A DNA stretch of 64,000 nucleotides from Parelaphostrongylus tenuis. Lineage: Eukaryota; Nematoda; Chromadorea; Rhabditida; Metastrongylidae. A program made the translations under genes and the position numbers. Where the stretch lies: NCBI GenBank assembly GCA_019055375.1, contig JAHQIW010005186.1:310001-374000 (forward strand), given 5' to 3'. The notes under the pieces are model-generated. The model was not told the origin of the DNA, searched no databases, and saw only the letters and a list, made by a program, of their open reading frames with translations. Shown here in pieces: positions 22,534-35,096 of the stretch; positions within the stretch are counted from its first letter, which is position 1; every line of letters starts with the position of its first letter.

Positions 22534-25085
22534 CTGACTCTGGAGGAGAGCACTGATAGAGCCCCGTTGTACCAACACTTTATGGCCGTATTCCGGCTTT
22601 TCAACTACCGCTGATAATTTATCGATAACCAGAGTACTACAGAGACTATGAACCTAACAGACGTGAAAACCGACTTTACCTTAACACTATACAACTTTTC
22701 AGCCATATCATTTTCAATCTGTTTTGATACTTGACCTCCAAATAGCGCTGGGACAATATAAGAATCCTAAGAAATTTCACACAAGCGCACAATTCAAATT
22801 TACATTTACAATTTAATCTACACACCCTTTGAAGTATCATTGTGTTTTTGTGTAGGAGAGCCTCTTCAAAGTTTGTACCACTCAAGATACGAGCTCTGAC
22901 AACCATAAATGTGGGAAATTTATAGGCCCCTTAAATTAAAGAATTCTTTGCGGTGGAACAACTAAACCTATTCCCGGTTGATAAAAATTTGTGAACTCCG
23001 GTCGCTTTCATTAAAAAAAAACCGAACCTTCCTCTTAGACTAGATCGTTCTAGTCTTAATTAAATGTCGTTCATTCCATTGTGAATGTGTTACTGGCTAA
23101 TTATAGCAAAAAGTCCAAGGAGGTCATGTGTCATGTCAAGCATCTTGCGAACTAAGAATGTTGTTTGCCTAAGCGACAGGGAAATTACCATAAAAAATTA
23201 ATGGACGCGAGGATCTACGAAAAAAAATGCGTTTATTGCTACGAGTCCTCACCCGAATCAATTACGATACATAATTAACAATCCGAAATTCTCACATATA
23301 CATAAGAAGCCAATGCATTCAAACTAAAGCTTCAAAGCTCTCGTCGTTGATCTATATCTGAGAAAAACGCTATTTGCTCGTCTTTCATCTTTAGCTTCGT
23401 TTGAGGTGACTGAATGCATATATGGCCTTGACAATGCCTCGCGGGTGGTCTACCAATCTAACGAGTCACTGCTGCTTATTCCCCCAAACTAAGCTCGTAC
23501 CAATCCATAGCTTCAAAATATTCAAAAAGGAAGGAATAGGAGGAGCCTTATGAATGCTGTCATGTATCTACGCAGAAAACACCTTTATTCAACGGCACAG
23601 TTTGAGCCAATCCATACTCCAAAATATTCGAAAAGGAAGGAATAGTACCAATCCATACCTTCAAAATATTCAAAAAGGAAGGAAAAGGAGGAGCCTTATG
23701 AATGATGTCATGTATTTACTCAGAAACACCTTTATTCGACGGCACACTTTGGGCCGAAATCACTCGTTGAGCGTAAAAGTTTATGGATTGTTTCGCTTCT
23801 GATTTTCTGGGACATCTCAATCATCTAGACAAGCAGAACTGTGTCCTCTAGTAAATAGTATGTAAGATTAATAACTGGAAAGACACGCAGACATGTGGAG
23901 TTAACGAATTCTGTTTCTCTTGAGTAGTTATCTGACAATATTTTCGACAAAGTTCAAAAAATCGAAGAGAACTTCATTACTAGACCACTACTAATGATTA
24001 TGGTAAACCGCCAGAATCGTTGGTGGAGTGTCTTCAATTATGATTAAATTTTTTTTCCAAGTTCTCTGCTGCATTTCATTGTAACCGATGATGTCAGTAA
24101 GGGGCAATTTCATCGCAATTTCAATATTTACGCCTTGACAATAAAAATACAAACAAAAAATTCCGGCTTCCATGACAAAGATTTCGACTTGAGGGGGCGT
24201 CTTTCCATGGCTTAGTCACAATTTGTTTTGTTACAGTGGTAGCCAACCAACGTCGAGTCATTGACAGGTCCCAGATAAAGGTAAAAACTTGCTTATGCCA
24301 AACGGATATCCGAAGCGGACAAGTAATTTCTTTTCCGTCAATAATATTTAGCAGAGCGAGACGAAAACAGTTTGCATGTGCTACAGGTAACACCTAAGGT
24401 GCCGTTGGGTGGACATACAGCTTGAGCACAGACATTCCACCCACGATAGGATGATGAAACCCATGAGGATCATAGAAATTGTTCATCAACGTTTGGCTCG
24501 AGAAAGCACCTTCCAGAAAGTGAAGACAGAGGAACTCGGCGATTTGCCACTAGACATAAAGTGATATTTTAATGTTCGAAGTGCATGGGTGATCATATGA
24601 ACTCTGTAGGGCTGGGTTGGTATTTATGTGGAAGATTTATATGAAGCGGTGGGTGTGTGGAAGAGTTATTTTCTTTGCAGTGTGATTGCAACTTAGGCGT
24701 CGTAACTTTCAGTTGTGGTTATGGAGGTATTTGGTTGACTCGCTTGCAGTTATCTTGATCTTCCAGGTTCTGAAAAGGGAATCATCGGGGAAAGGCAGCT
24801 ATTGAAATAAACTTATATCAACAACGTTTTGTTTTGCTTATCAGGTAGAAGTGCCCACTGTTAAGTTTTAGTGAACTTACAGAGGTGGTTTCTGCTTCCT
24901 CAAGACCCTCATCAAGTCCTCTTTCACTTCTTTTTCGTTTCATCAAAATGAAAGCTAAAGCAGCTTGCTTGCTCTCAGTAATGAACATAATGCTGAACCG
25001 ATTAGGATCCGCTCTTTTTAGAAGTTCTTTTCGTTTCTTACTCAAATTATAATGACGGTAGGGGTAGGTTACCCACAAAACACAC
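22534..25085 (-). CDS. unidentified gene, four exons seen
   Basis: Exons: 24881-25085 (68 codons, donor TCT|GTAAGT), 22826-22895, 22680-22766 and 22534-22596 (donor CAG|GTGAGT). The last three are in phase 0 relative to one another. The first exon is basic (NLSKKRKELLKRADPNRF, then ILMKRKRSERG). Later ones read LSGTNFEEALLHKNTMILQR, DSYIVPALFGGQVSKQIEND and YGHKVLVQRGSISALLQSQ. The acceptor of the last exon is uncertain: TCTGTTAG at 22654 would leave a 26-nt intron, so the AAAAG site at 22597 is preferred. At least one exon is missing between 24881 and 22895. It may continue into the gene at 16.9-20.7 kb. No family recognised. Confidence 0.5.
23400..23510 (-). repeat. SINE-A, minus, partial
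   Basis: TGAATGCATATATGGCCTTG, a CACTGCTG block and AAGCTCGTACCAATCC correspond to the reverse-oriented SINE-A body. Confidence 0.6.
23499..23753. repeat. imperfect tandem duplication, about 145 bp period
   Basis: A unit that runs from ACCAATCCATA through CAAAATATTCAAAAAGGAAG, GGAGGAGCCTTATGAATG, ACACCTTTATTC and GGCACA is present at about 23499-23604 and again at about 23648-23753. A partial copy of its 5' end lies between them. Confidence 0.75.
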
Positions 25086-25530
25086 CTGTTATCTTTTTTT
25101 CTTCTTACAACGAAAATTTAAAAATGTCCTCTGTTTTGTGAGATTGTGAAAAGATAGTGTAGTGTATATGATGCACGTTTCAAAAAGCAAGGTCAGAGAT
25201 CCATCTCTAACTCCGTAATTCCACAAGCAGAGACTTCTAGCTCTGCTATTCCCAAGACAGCAAGTAGATTCGGCAAGTATTCTATAACATTCATAAAGAA
25301 GACGAGATTCTCAAGCAGCAACCAAAATTACCCGCGAAATGATTGAAGACTTTTGTGGAGGATGGATGCGACAAAAAAATCAAATTCTTGGTGTCCTGAG
25401 ATCGGCACAGTATATGTATGACGGGTTATGTGAAAAATGTGAAATTTTCTAAGAAGCTTCGATGACTTGTTTCGTTTTCTTTTTAATTTCGACTTTGAAT
25501 CATAGACAATCGAGCAGACTCTCTTTAAGG

Positions 25531-25615
25531 GAGAGAGAGAGAGAGAGAAGAGAGAGAAGAGAGAAAGATTGAGAGAGAAGAGGGAGAGAGAGAGAGGGAG
25601 AGAGAGAGAAGATAT
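25531..25615. repeat. (GA)n-rich microsatellite
   Basis: Compound GAGAGA/GAGAA/GGGA tract. The Ser/Leu-rich ORF over it is an artefact. Confidence 0.9.
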
Positions 25616-25699
25616 TCAAAAATGATAAAGTGTCTGGAAAATTGTTCAGTTGCCTTTTTATACGTAGGTGTTGCGAAACGAATGAAACAAGTGCAGGTA

Positions 25700-27130
25700 T
25701 CTGAAAGAAAAGAGGTGCTCACGTGGCTATCGTGATAGTATCTACACGTTGCAAATGAAGGAAGCTTTGGATGTGTTACGAAATCTCAAAAGCAAGTGTT
25801 CAACTATTTAAGGAGATGAATTATTTTGAAAAAAAAGAGTCTACCGACACAGGTCCCCGGAAATCATTAGTGATTGAAACATACACAGAATAGAAATGAA
25901 TGCATTCTCAATCCAATGAGCAGTTCCTTTTCAACGAATGAACAAAACTGAAAAGGTTTAGAAAAAGTTTGAATGCGTCTCAGTAGTGATTGATATCACT
26001 ATGAATTATTCACGTACATGCAAATGCCCTTCATCATCCAAATTATTTCATTTTGCGGCTTACTTCCGTGAGAACACTCAAGCTCGTACAAATTAGCAAT
26101 GCAACATAACAATCCACAATCGGCGGCACACATTCCCCAAGTGTTGATCTTGATGCGTTGAAATACAAAAAAAAGAGCGGCTTAATCATCTTAAGCTCAT
26201 TCAGTTAGGTAAAGAAGTGCACCAGAAGTGGCTGTGTGTCAAGCTTAGATTCTGGAAAAGCGCCAATTGAGCATCTTGGCTCTTAAGGGCTTATCGTTTC
26301 TGGTGATCACGACGTCTATAAAATACGATCCATCTTCAAGAGGAGGTCATCTCTTTGAAGTGCAAGTGTGCAATATAGACTGTATCACTTCTGATGTACT
26401 ACTGACATCAATAGAACTGTGCGCAGATCTAGGAAGTTTCGTAGAATAACATCCGTGATATTCATAAACAATGATAATGATGATTTGCAATTGAGAGGAT
26501 GAATCCGACAATAGGTATTTCAAAAGTGATCTGAGTCATTATAAAATTTCGAAACAGGAATTATCTGCCATCACATGATCGTGCAGACATTTTTTAATCG
26601 TGTATTATACCCAGAGGCCCTGATAACTTCTGTCATAGCATCCCTAGGGCCTAACCAGGTATTCTATGCTTTGTGAATCGGAATGAGGCTCAATACATCG
26701 TGGCGAAATCTCTTAGAAGATGGCAGCAAGTCCTGAAAAGTATTTACCCCTACTTGATCCTCTAAGCAGAATCTCAAGCTCATCTGCTTTGGTGATTCTG
26801 CCAGATAACTCTTTACATCGCAACTCGTCATCATGGGAGACCTATAGTCACGATAAGACAGTAAACCATCCAGGATTAATAGACCAGATGTTTGGATTCA
26901 GAATCATCGAGAGAACAGTAACTTGCAAAGATTTTTGCAATCTCACGATGAAGCCATGCTAACAGAAAAGTACCATGAAACCGAGAGGACACAAGACGAA
27001 GCAATCCGCTAAAGGAAAGTGTCGTACTCCAGGCGCATAACCGTAGACGTGATCTTAGTCAAAGCGGAAATATAGCAACATTTTCAGTCATTCAATAGAT
27101 TCGTTGATGTCTCACATTGGTCGGAAACAT
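25700..27130. other. intergenic, nothing firm
   Basis: Open frames at 26267-26449 and 26720-26962 lack splice sites and family features. Possibly old transposon sequence, but I see no diagnostic motif. Confidence 0.35.
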
Positions 27131-27131
27131 C

Positions 27132-27362
27132 TCAACCATGTGATGAAAGAATCGCTAAACTGTAAGATTTGTACGATTCCAGAAAGATGAAGTTTGAGGA
27201 TAGTCTCGCCTTCTCTGCCCCCACTAGAGGATCAGTGGGCCCGTCAAATTTCTCCCTAATTTCCTCGACACAATTTTTATGAGATCTCAAAAATGTACGG
27301 CACGCTGTACGACATTTCAAGCAAATGATGGGTCCATTGTGGGGCACTTTACGACTGGGCAT
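27132..27362 (-). CDS. hypothetical ORF with zinc-finger-like Cys/His spacing
   Basis: A 76-residue ORF from ATG 27362, 8 nt downstream of a good acceptor (CTTCTCAG). It contains GPIICLKCRTACRTFLRSHK: Cys-x2-Cys, then Cys and His at spacings close to a C2H2 finger, but the second histidine is replaced by Cys (HKNC). The rest is polar, then hydrophobic near the end. It could be a single-exon remnant of a zinc-finger or transposon-borne gene. No neighbour supports it. Confidence 0.3.
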   Translation of the reverse strand: MPSRKVPHNGPIICLKCRTACRTFLRSHKNCVEEIREKFDGPTDPLVGAEKARLSSNFIFLESYKSYSLAILSSHG

Positions 27363-28477
27363 CGTAGCATGATGTCCTGAGAAGCATAGCGTGACAAGCA
27401 AAATTGCCGATACTACCGATTTGATATCAGTAACTTGTCATATCACAATGAATAAGACATCACTTTTTTTCAAACGCATCCTATCAGTGTGACCAGAAAT
27501 TCCCACTACTGAGTCGACGAGACAAGCAAACAGGTCGTGCACAAGCGAGGTGCTTGCCAACGTCTACGACTAGAGCGCACCTCCGCTGAACTATGCGGTG
27601 TAAGCTAAAATCAACTGCTCGGAATCCAGGACTGGAAATAGAGACTACGCAGAAAAGTGACGATGACGTCAAGAAAGAGATTCGAATTATGTGTTCCTGC
27701 TTCGCTTGAAAAAAGAGAATAATCGAAGAAATGAGGACATCGGCATTAGGAAAATGGATAGAAAGCTAAATTGCGCAATAAACATATCGAAAATGATTTG
27801 ATATAATCGGTAGAGAATCATTACCATGAAGCCGACATCCGCCGCCGCCGCAGCAGCAGCCGGGACGTGGATGCAAAATGGGTGCTTGTCCAGCTTTGCA
27901 TAGAGAAAACCACTCGACGAACACCTAAGTTCGTCGGACACTTCCGGCCGATAGCATCTACACAAAAGTCCTTTTATCGATCAAGCCATCCTAGAACACT
28001 GCCGATGGAAAACCTTGTCACATCACAGAACCCGCCTGGGTTGGGCTGCTCTCTGAAGAACTATGGTCAATAAAGAACTAACACAAGATCAGAAGCGGCT
28101 GATCACTAGTCTTCACCTGTCTTCGCCCTCTCACGGCATCCCTGAAAGACCCAGGCATTCATGCCACGATTCTTCCTTACTATTTGCTTTAAGCTTTCTT
28201 ACCCGTTTCGTGGGTCACTAGTTAAAATGCACGATTTTGTCACAACATCACAAGAGGCTCTTTAGAGAGCCTTGTAGAAAACTCGTTTGGGTAAACTACT
28301 AGAGATGTAAGCCTAAGACTCTGAGACGCCCTCGTTAGCACTGTAGGTGAGCCATAGGGTCACCAATAATTGACATAAACACTCTCAAAGGCCTTCTGCG
28401 TCATTTAGAGGATCCAGGAGAGGTCAGCTTACTGTAAAATAGCTTTTAAAGATTATTGATGAATAATTTTTGATCTT

Positions 28478-28732
28478 TCATTTGAAATATCCGTAGTTCC
28501 GAAATGACAAGTACGAACATACTGAGTGTATTGCAACGGAAAGCATGGTGAATATGAAAATTGATAAAGAAGAGAAGTAAATGAGGCATTGAAACGGAGG
28601 AACGCAAGCGAAAAAAAATGAACGATGGGATTCGCCCGAGTGCGCGTTCGGAATACCAAACATCTTATCGTCGTAGGCATTCCTCGACACATGATCATTC
28701 CTTGCATTCCTCAATCTTCCAGCCAGACCCAA
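28478..28732 (-). CDS. candidate exon or ORF, unknown
   Basis: Open frame after TCAGTAG. The first 38 residues have coding-like composition (RLRNARNDHVSRNAYDDKMF, then GIPNAHSGES). The remainder is a very hydrophobic stretch that may only be T-rich intron. No family recognised. Confidence 0.25.
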   Translation of the reverse strand: MGLAGRLRNARNDHVSRNAYDDKMFGIPNAHSGESHRSFFFACVPPFQCLIYFSSLSIFIFTMLSVAIHSVCSYLSFRNYGYFK

Positions 28733-28974
28733 CTACTGATCGGCTAAAGGTGCCAGCGTCGGATGCTTTGAATTACTAACTACTAGATTACTAGGAAGAA
28801 AAGTTCATAGCAGCTGATAGTCGGTGGATCTCACCAGTACAATTCGAGAATCTCACATGTTGTGGTGTTGAATTCGAAGCACGACAGAGAGGAGAAACGG
28901 TGATGAATGGATAGTGAAGATGCCGCGCGCATTCGTACGGTTCAATTTATCAAATAACGATGATGAAAATGGAA

Positions 28975-29216
28975 GTAAACGGAGAAATTCAACCTATACA
29001 TACACAGACATACACATACACATGCACATATACACGCCTATATACGCATATACATACACACACAGAAGCAGACGTATAAGCAGTGAGGATCTTCCTTAGA
29101 CATCACTGAAACGATATCACGACACACATAACGACCGAATGGAAAGAAGAAAGAACAAGTCGACACATCGAGAATTACACGCATACACACATACACATAC
29201 ACATGCACATACACAT

Positions 29217-29291
<75 letters not shown>
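28975..29291. repeat. (CA)n microsatellite region
   Basis: Scattered ACACAT/TACACA from 28990, culminating in a pure (CA)n run at about 29225-29291. Confidence 0.95.
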
Positions 29292-29293
<2 letters not shown>

Positions 29294-29894
29294 CACAATT
29301 ACTCTTCATTATCCGTTCTATGAGCATTATAATGACGACAAGATGACACATATGTTCTTCATCACTCTTCAGAAAGGGTCTGTGAACGACGGGACGGGAA
29401 AAACTCCCTTTACACCTCGGACGCTTCAGAGGGTGCCGATGATAACGTGAAAAAATCTCTCTATCATTTCATTCTGGACACATTTTTGCTAGGCATATGT
29501 ATTCAAGGCTTACAATCGATCTGCTAGAAAAAAATGATGATGCCGGGAAAAATAAGCCATCTACAGACTGAGAGACATCCAGAAATAAAACTACAACGAC
29601 TTCACTATCTGAGGATTTGAAATTCGAGGGCGAACTTCCTGAAAGTCAGCGGAGAAGCCGTGAGAAATAAGAGCAATGATGGATCTCCAAGGAGGGCCGA
29701 GAGTGATGAGAAGATGAGGAGAGGATTACTGTAGATGAGAATCAAGAGACAGGAGACTCAGGGATACTGTAGACGACAATTCAGAGGAGAGGATACGGTA
29801 GATGGCAATTCAGAAGAGATGTCAGAATACGGTAATAAATGGAAGTACTGTAGATCGTCCTGGCAGACTGCTGGAGTCGTGGATGTCGGTCTAT

Positions 29895-30180
29895 TCGTCA
29901 GTCCGTCGGTCCTCCGTCCGTCCTATCTGTCCGTCCGTCCGTCCGTCCGTCAGTGTCTGTGGACGACGACGATATTAAAATATCGGCGAATGGTGCTGGA
30001 ATGCGAACAAGACGATCAGGGACGTTACGGCGATCGATCGATGATCGGAATGCGGGAGGCGCAGACGCGGAAGGAATTCCGCGCGCCACAGGGCGCCGAT
30101 GACACGTCGCGGCGGCGAGACGCCAGACACCAACCCCCCGTCCGTCTCCGTCCGTCCGTCGTCCGTCCGCACACAGCCGC
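29895..30180. repeat. (GTCC)n microsatellite and related tract
   Basis: GTCCGTCCGTCC runs at about 29899-29951 and again at 30138-30170, within a locally GC-rich island (29990-30230). Confidence 0.9.
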
Positions 30181-30229
30181 CGCCCGCCGCCGTCGGAGTT
30201 AAGGTGATGACGGCCCCGTGGATCGTTCC

Positions 30230-31400
30230 CGAGGGGAGATACAGGCCCACAGCGAATCTCCAGGGTACATGGGCCCACAGGGGATCCTCAAGAGCGAACA
30301 TGGTCCCGAAGGGTGCGATGCCCGAGCGCATTGGCGACTGACGATCCTCGTCGTCTCTGCTTCGGGAGAACAGTCCTGCCACCTAAGACTCAATATTCAT
30401 CAATCTCGGCACTCTTCAATAGGTCTCAGTTTTTTTATTCGTAAACCAAACACGAGGTTTTCATGACACAACTTATTCTGGCAGCTGAAGTTTCGACGAA
30501 CGACGAATTCCCCGTCTTCAGATTTCTACTTTTCCCATCCATGCGTTTTCTGGACTGAATCGTAGGTTGTTCTCAAGAGAACATGGACCCACAGGGCGTC
30601 CCCAGGAGATCATAGTCCTGGAGCGGGCGATGAACGGGCGTATAGGCGACTGACGATCATCGTCGTCTCCGCGTCCGGAGAATACCTCTAAAATCCAATC
30701 GGCATTCTTCAGTGATTCTCAGGTATTCCTTTGTAGGCCAAACACGAGATTTCCCAGATACAACTGATTCTGACAGCTGACGTTCCAGCGAATTCGCCTT
30801 TTCCAACTTCCTACTTTTCTCATCTGCGTATTCTGGACTGAATTGTGCGTTGTTCTCAAGGGGACATGGGCCCACAGCGATCCCTATGGGGACAAGGGCT
30901 CACAGTGGATCTCTGGGAGATCGAAGTTCTAGAGCGGACGATGCCACTTCTATCTCTTAAGACCAACTGTCTGATAAACTTCGACATTTTAAAGTAATTT
31001 CCAGGTTCTCCTTTGTAAGCCGAAGACGAGGTTTTTCAAAAACAACTCATTGTGACAACTGGCATTTCGGCGGATTTTCCCTCTTCAGATTTCTACTTCT
31101 CTCATCTGCGTATTCTGAACTGAATTGTGAGTTGTTCTCAAGCGGGCATGGGCCTCCAGTGATGCCGATGGGGACATAGGCCCACAGCGCGTTCTTGGGA
31201 GATCATAGTCCTGGAGCGGGCGATGCCTTTTCTACGACTCGGGACCAACTCTCTGTTAACTTCGGCATTCGTCAGTAATATCCAGGTGTCCTTTGAAGCC
31301 AAATATGAAGTATTCCAAAAACAGTTCATTCTGACAGTTGACTTTTCGGCGGATTCGCCTTCTTCAGAGCCTTCTCCAGACTTTTACTTCTCTCATCCAT
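30230..31400. repeat. about 280-bp tandem repeat, four diverged units
   Basis: The phrase GTTGTTCTCAAG followed by GGACATGGGCCCACAG-type sequence recurs near 30568, 30850 and 31128, with a related head at 30240. Spacing is 278-282 bp. Each unit also carries GATCATAGTCCTGGAGCGGG, CCAAACACGAG, TTCTGACAGCTGA and TCATCTGCGTATTCTG. No ORF is conserved across units. Confidence 0.88.
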
Positions 31401-31499
31401 ACGTATCGTGGACCGAATGTGCACTTCCACTTAAGGTTAAAGTAGAATACCGAGTTGAATCAAACGCAGAAACTTCAAATATTAGTCAAACCATGGGAT

Positions 31500-31735
31500 A
31501 AAGGGTGTGTGTGGAGCAGTGGTTAAAGATGCTCTACGACACACACGTGGTCGATGACTCAATCCCTTGCGTTAAGCTCACCAAGCCTTCCACCTCTCTG
31601 AGGATAATAAATTAGTTCCAAATTTGTCTAGAGGATAGCAGCCTTGACTTAAGACATCAGTAAGCCACCTTGAGCCATTGCAAAGGCTGCATATATATTT
31701 GATTTCAAACGACGCTTGGTTAACTCGGGTTCTTG
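31500..31735 (+). repeat. SINE-A, plus
   Basis: Head TGGAGCAGTGGTTAAAGATG, B-box ACTCAATCCCTTG, body CTCACCAAGCCTTCCACC, GATAGCAGCCTTGACTT, CCACCTTGAGCCATTGCAAA and TTCTTGACGCATCCCTAAGG. Confidence 0.75.
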
Positions 31736-32089
31736 ACGCATCCCTAAGGGCAACCCCATCAACAATGATAGTCTTCTACCTTTTTCTTTTCTACCATTCA
31801 CGGTCGCAACATTCCATTTACAGTCATTAATTTCGATGAGTGAATAGTTTTCATAGATAGGAAAAGGTCAACACAAAAATATCAACCGGTACTTTACGAT
31901 CTACACGTGACATCATGCACTGTACACACTCGAGTGATCAATGATTCATCTAGTTGACCCAAACTCACTCACCCTTCATCACTCAGGGGTGGATAGTATC
32001 CTACGACACCTGTTTGGGAGACAGTACAGAGTTGACACATATTTAGTCTACTGTAAATCGTTGTATAGGCCTGACAACGTGCTCAACCC

Positions 32090-32614
32090 TTTAGGGACGT
32101 CAGCAGATTGATCGCATAGCGCAACTTGCAAGAGGAGCGCGATTTTCGTTAATCAATTAGGGTTTTTCCTTTAATTAGGAAATAGAACTTCAGGTTTTTT
32201 TGTGTTACTTTGGTACACCGTGATATTCTCTACACGATCACATGTTTTTCGATATATGTGCGGTAAAAATTTGGAGTGAGAAACGTAATCTTCTTTTCGC
32301 TCTTACAGTGTCGTATGATAAGTTTTCAAAAACCAGTTATAGCAGCGAGATCCTCGAAATTTGATCTGTCGAATGACTAGTAAGACTTTAACGAAGAGCC
32401 GTATACAAGCCCAAGTCGAGCAAAAAAAACAAGCTGAGTGTGAAACATAATTTTATTTTCGCTGCTACAAGTTAATAAAGAGGCTTTTGAAAAAACCAAA
32501 TATATTGTTGAAGTTGTAGAGATTTAAGCTTTCGAATGATGACCAGATGTATGGGAGAAAAGTTCTATCCAGCGATAAAGGCCTTCAAAAACTTGTGTAC
32601 CTCAGCTGGTACAC
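32090..32614. mobile_element. foldback element FB3
   Basis: Left part CAACCCTTTAGGGACG, a Tn-rich block, the core GTGTGAAACATAATTTTATT, CTTTCGAATGATGACC, and a terminal hairpin GTGTACC-TCAGCT-GGTACAC at 32595-32614. Homologous to FB4 in opposite orientation. Confidence 0.7.
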
Positions 32615-32639
32615 GTCCTTCAAGGCTTAATCGCTTCTA

Positions 32640-34430
32640 AGATGCCTTACGAAATTTAAAATCTCCTTCCCCATTATTAAGAGTTTGATCGATACTGAGA
32701 GCCTCATCCTTCAACAACTTTTTATATGAAAGCCTTAACGAGGAATTCGGTCCCAACTGAAAGAAAACATTATGCCTTCTTTTATATAATTTCAGGATAC
32801 TAAATTCAGCACCTGTTCCTCCTGTTTCTTCTACACTGAAATCTATAAAAGCAAAAATCATATTCATTATTATTCATCTAGTGACCAGATGGCGCTAATA
32901 GTTACAATTCTTTAACACCTGTAATTCTGCCACCAAGGTCTCCGTACTCAAGAAATCGACATTTTACCCGGGATCCTAGCTTTGAGTAAGCCAATATCAT
33001 AAACCACCTATTTCTTTGTAACGCCTTGTCAGAAAATCCAAAATTTCGTGTGATGCTCGACTACCTGCGACTGGCTGAAGTGATGTGGTGGCGAAACTTA
33101 ATAAATTCTGGTCTCCAGAACCCCAGCGAAAAAAAACAGTGGCAGAAAATGTTGGAGCTTTCTCGTGAAGACGGACCCCATGAAAGATCTTGAAATTATC
33201 ATATCTTTATCTACTGACTACCAGCAATGCCTGATTGAATCGCTTTGATCTCTGTTACAAAAAAGAGTCAAATGAGGGGATTTCAGCTTTCGTGCTCATC
33301 AAACACTTCACTGATTTGTTGTTGATAAAACTGTGAAGTATAATAAAGTAAAAGGAAGAAAAAATGAAAGATGTTCATGTGGAGAACGGTGAAGTGAAAG
33401 TTATTGTTTGAATGCCACGCATAGACTAGTTTTGTTAGCACGCATATTTCGTTCATTTTTTGACATAAAAATGTCAGCTGTTATCAACTATGTGTGGAAA
33501 ATATGTAGAAGCGTTTGACACGCTCTCGCATACTTGGCATTTGAATGATTCGTTACAACGAGAAGTCGTATGGCACCATCGAAATTTCGCATTTGAATAT
33601 TCATACCCTGATCAGACAAGACTTTCCTTTCACTGGACGATAGACATACTCTAGTTTTCAGAGCCGTACGAGTCAATCGTCGGCCAATGTGGATCGAACC
33701 TAAAGCAAACAAACTGCAACTGTTACTACAAAAGCCGGCGGAAACTCATATCAAATGCTTTTCTATCAACCAATCTTCTTGATGGAAACGTAGAATGCCT
33801 TAACTTGAGTATTCTTGGCGCGAAAACAATCTTTACTGGATATCGTCTTCACAATGTGGAACACATTCCTGGTGGTAAACGAATGGTGGGATATTTCTGC
33901 ATATCAGAACTTATTGTTCAGCGTTCCGTTTTCAAACACTGAAGTGAGCTCTATTCACTCGCTGGACTATTGCACCACAAACAATGTTCTTTGGTGTATC
34001 CGTAAACACTATGGAAACGCGGAATTGTTAGTCGAGCATCGTAGACATATTCGCGAATTATATATACAATTCGACTAGTGACAGGTTTCGTTGAAATATT
34101 AGAATTACCAAGATGACAGAGCAATGTTTGACTGCATTCCTGAAATCTCGTCATCCATGAAATTGCGAACTATTTGCCTCATAACCAAAAAAACTTAGTC
34201 GAAATATTTTGTTATGGCATGAATTGACATCATGGCATATTCTGAAAATCAATTGGTATCAATTAATTACTTGTTTATTTATTCACTCATATATTTGTTA
34301 GCAGCTTTCAACGTCACATGTTGTATAAACCGCAGGGTTTTTTCGTCCGATTCGTTTTCACACCTCCACTGTTTGTGAAGGTTGACGGGATTGCGTCTGA
34401 ATTTGGTTTCAGCTTGGTAATTTCGTTGTT
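32640..34430. other. intergenic, nothing firm
   Basis: Small ORFs only. 33165-33190 has CGTGAAGACGGACCCC, related to the GGTCCG motif at 6400 and 21270. Confidence 0.4.
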
Positions 34431-34439
34431 ATAGAATGG

Positions 34440-34560
34440 CTTGTAACTAGAAGTCGGCAACCTTGTGAATCTCAGAGAGTTCAGATGGTCGCCAGCGTTG
34501 ATGAATCTGAGCGAGCTTTTCCCAAACAAGTCTAGTACCGATTCACTAAGCCCCAAGGCT
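34440..34560 (-). repeat. SINE-A, minus, partial
   Basis: CAAACAAGTCTAGTACCGATTC and TTCACTAAGCCCCAAGG match the reverse body; the head is missing. Confidence 0.5.
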
Positions 34561-34642
34561 TTCTTGGTCCCATTGTTTTCCTTGTCCCATTGTCTTCATT
34601 TCTCCAAGCAAATTTAGGACAACTGCTAACAGAACAACCAAG

Positions 34643-35096
34643 GTTCACTATTGTCCTATCACGTGAAAGAGCAGCCTTGTGGGCTTTCCCTGCTAAAGAA
34701 GTAATATTTCAGTAGGGGGATATGACATGGCAATATGGCCGGAGATCAGACATAAAGTATCTTTTCCGCCTAACGTTGAACCAAAAAAATTCTCTACTTT
34801 CCAATTTTACATTAGAAGTATTGCTCCAACATTACCACGTTTACATCAGCAATGAAATCAACTAGTACTCATTCCTCCACCCTCACTAGTTCGGTGAGCT
34901 ACACTGCTAAGCAAATTCCACACTGCGGGTTCTCTTCCTCATACGAAGCTTCCTAAAACTGTCTCCGCTTATCGAGCTTTCAACCAACTACACACTTTTC
35001 CACCATTTGTGGCCGAGTGAATCGAATACGCAAGAGTGAAGTTACTATTATCCTATCACGTGAAAGAGCAGCCCTGTAGGCTTTCCCTGCCATAAG
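34643..35096. repeat. direct repeats flanking a 345-bp segment
   Basis: TATCACGTGAAAGAGCAGCC followed by GGCTTTCCCTGC occurs at 34643-34696 and again at 35041-35096 in the same orientation. The sequence between is not shared. Confidence 0.65.

Noticed and set aside
23991..24393. Overlapping minus-strand ORFs (KLPLTDIIGYNEMQQRTWKK and others)
   Set aside because: Two frames compete, no splice sites settle them and no family is recognised; possibly old transposon.
27550..27640. tRNA-like GCATAGTTCAGCGGAGGTGC on the minus strand
   Set aside because: A-box-like only; no B-box or closing acceptor stem.
29038..29450. Long His/Thr and Cys/Val repeat ORFs
   Set aside because: Produced by the (CA)n microsatellite.
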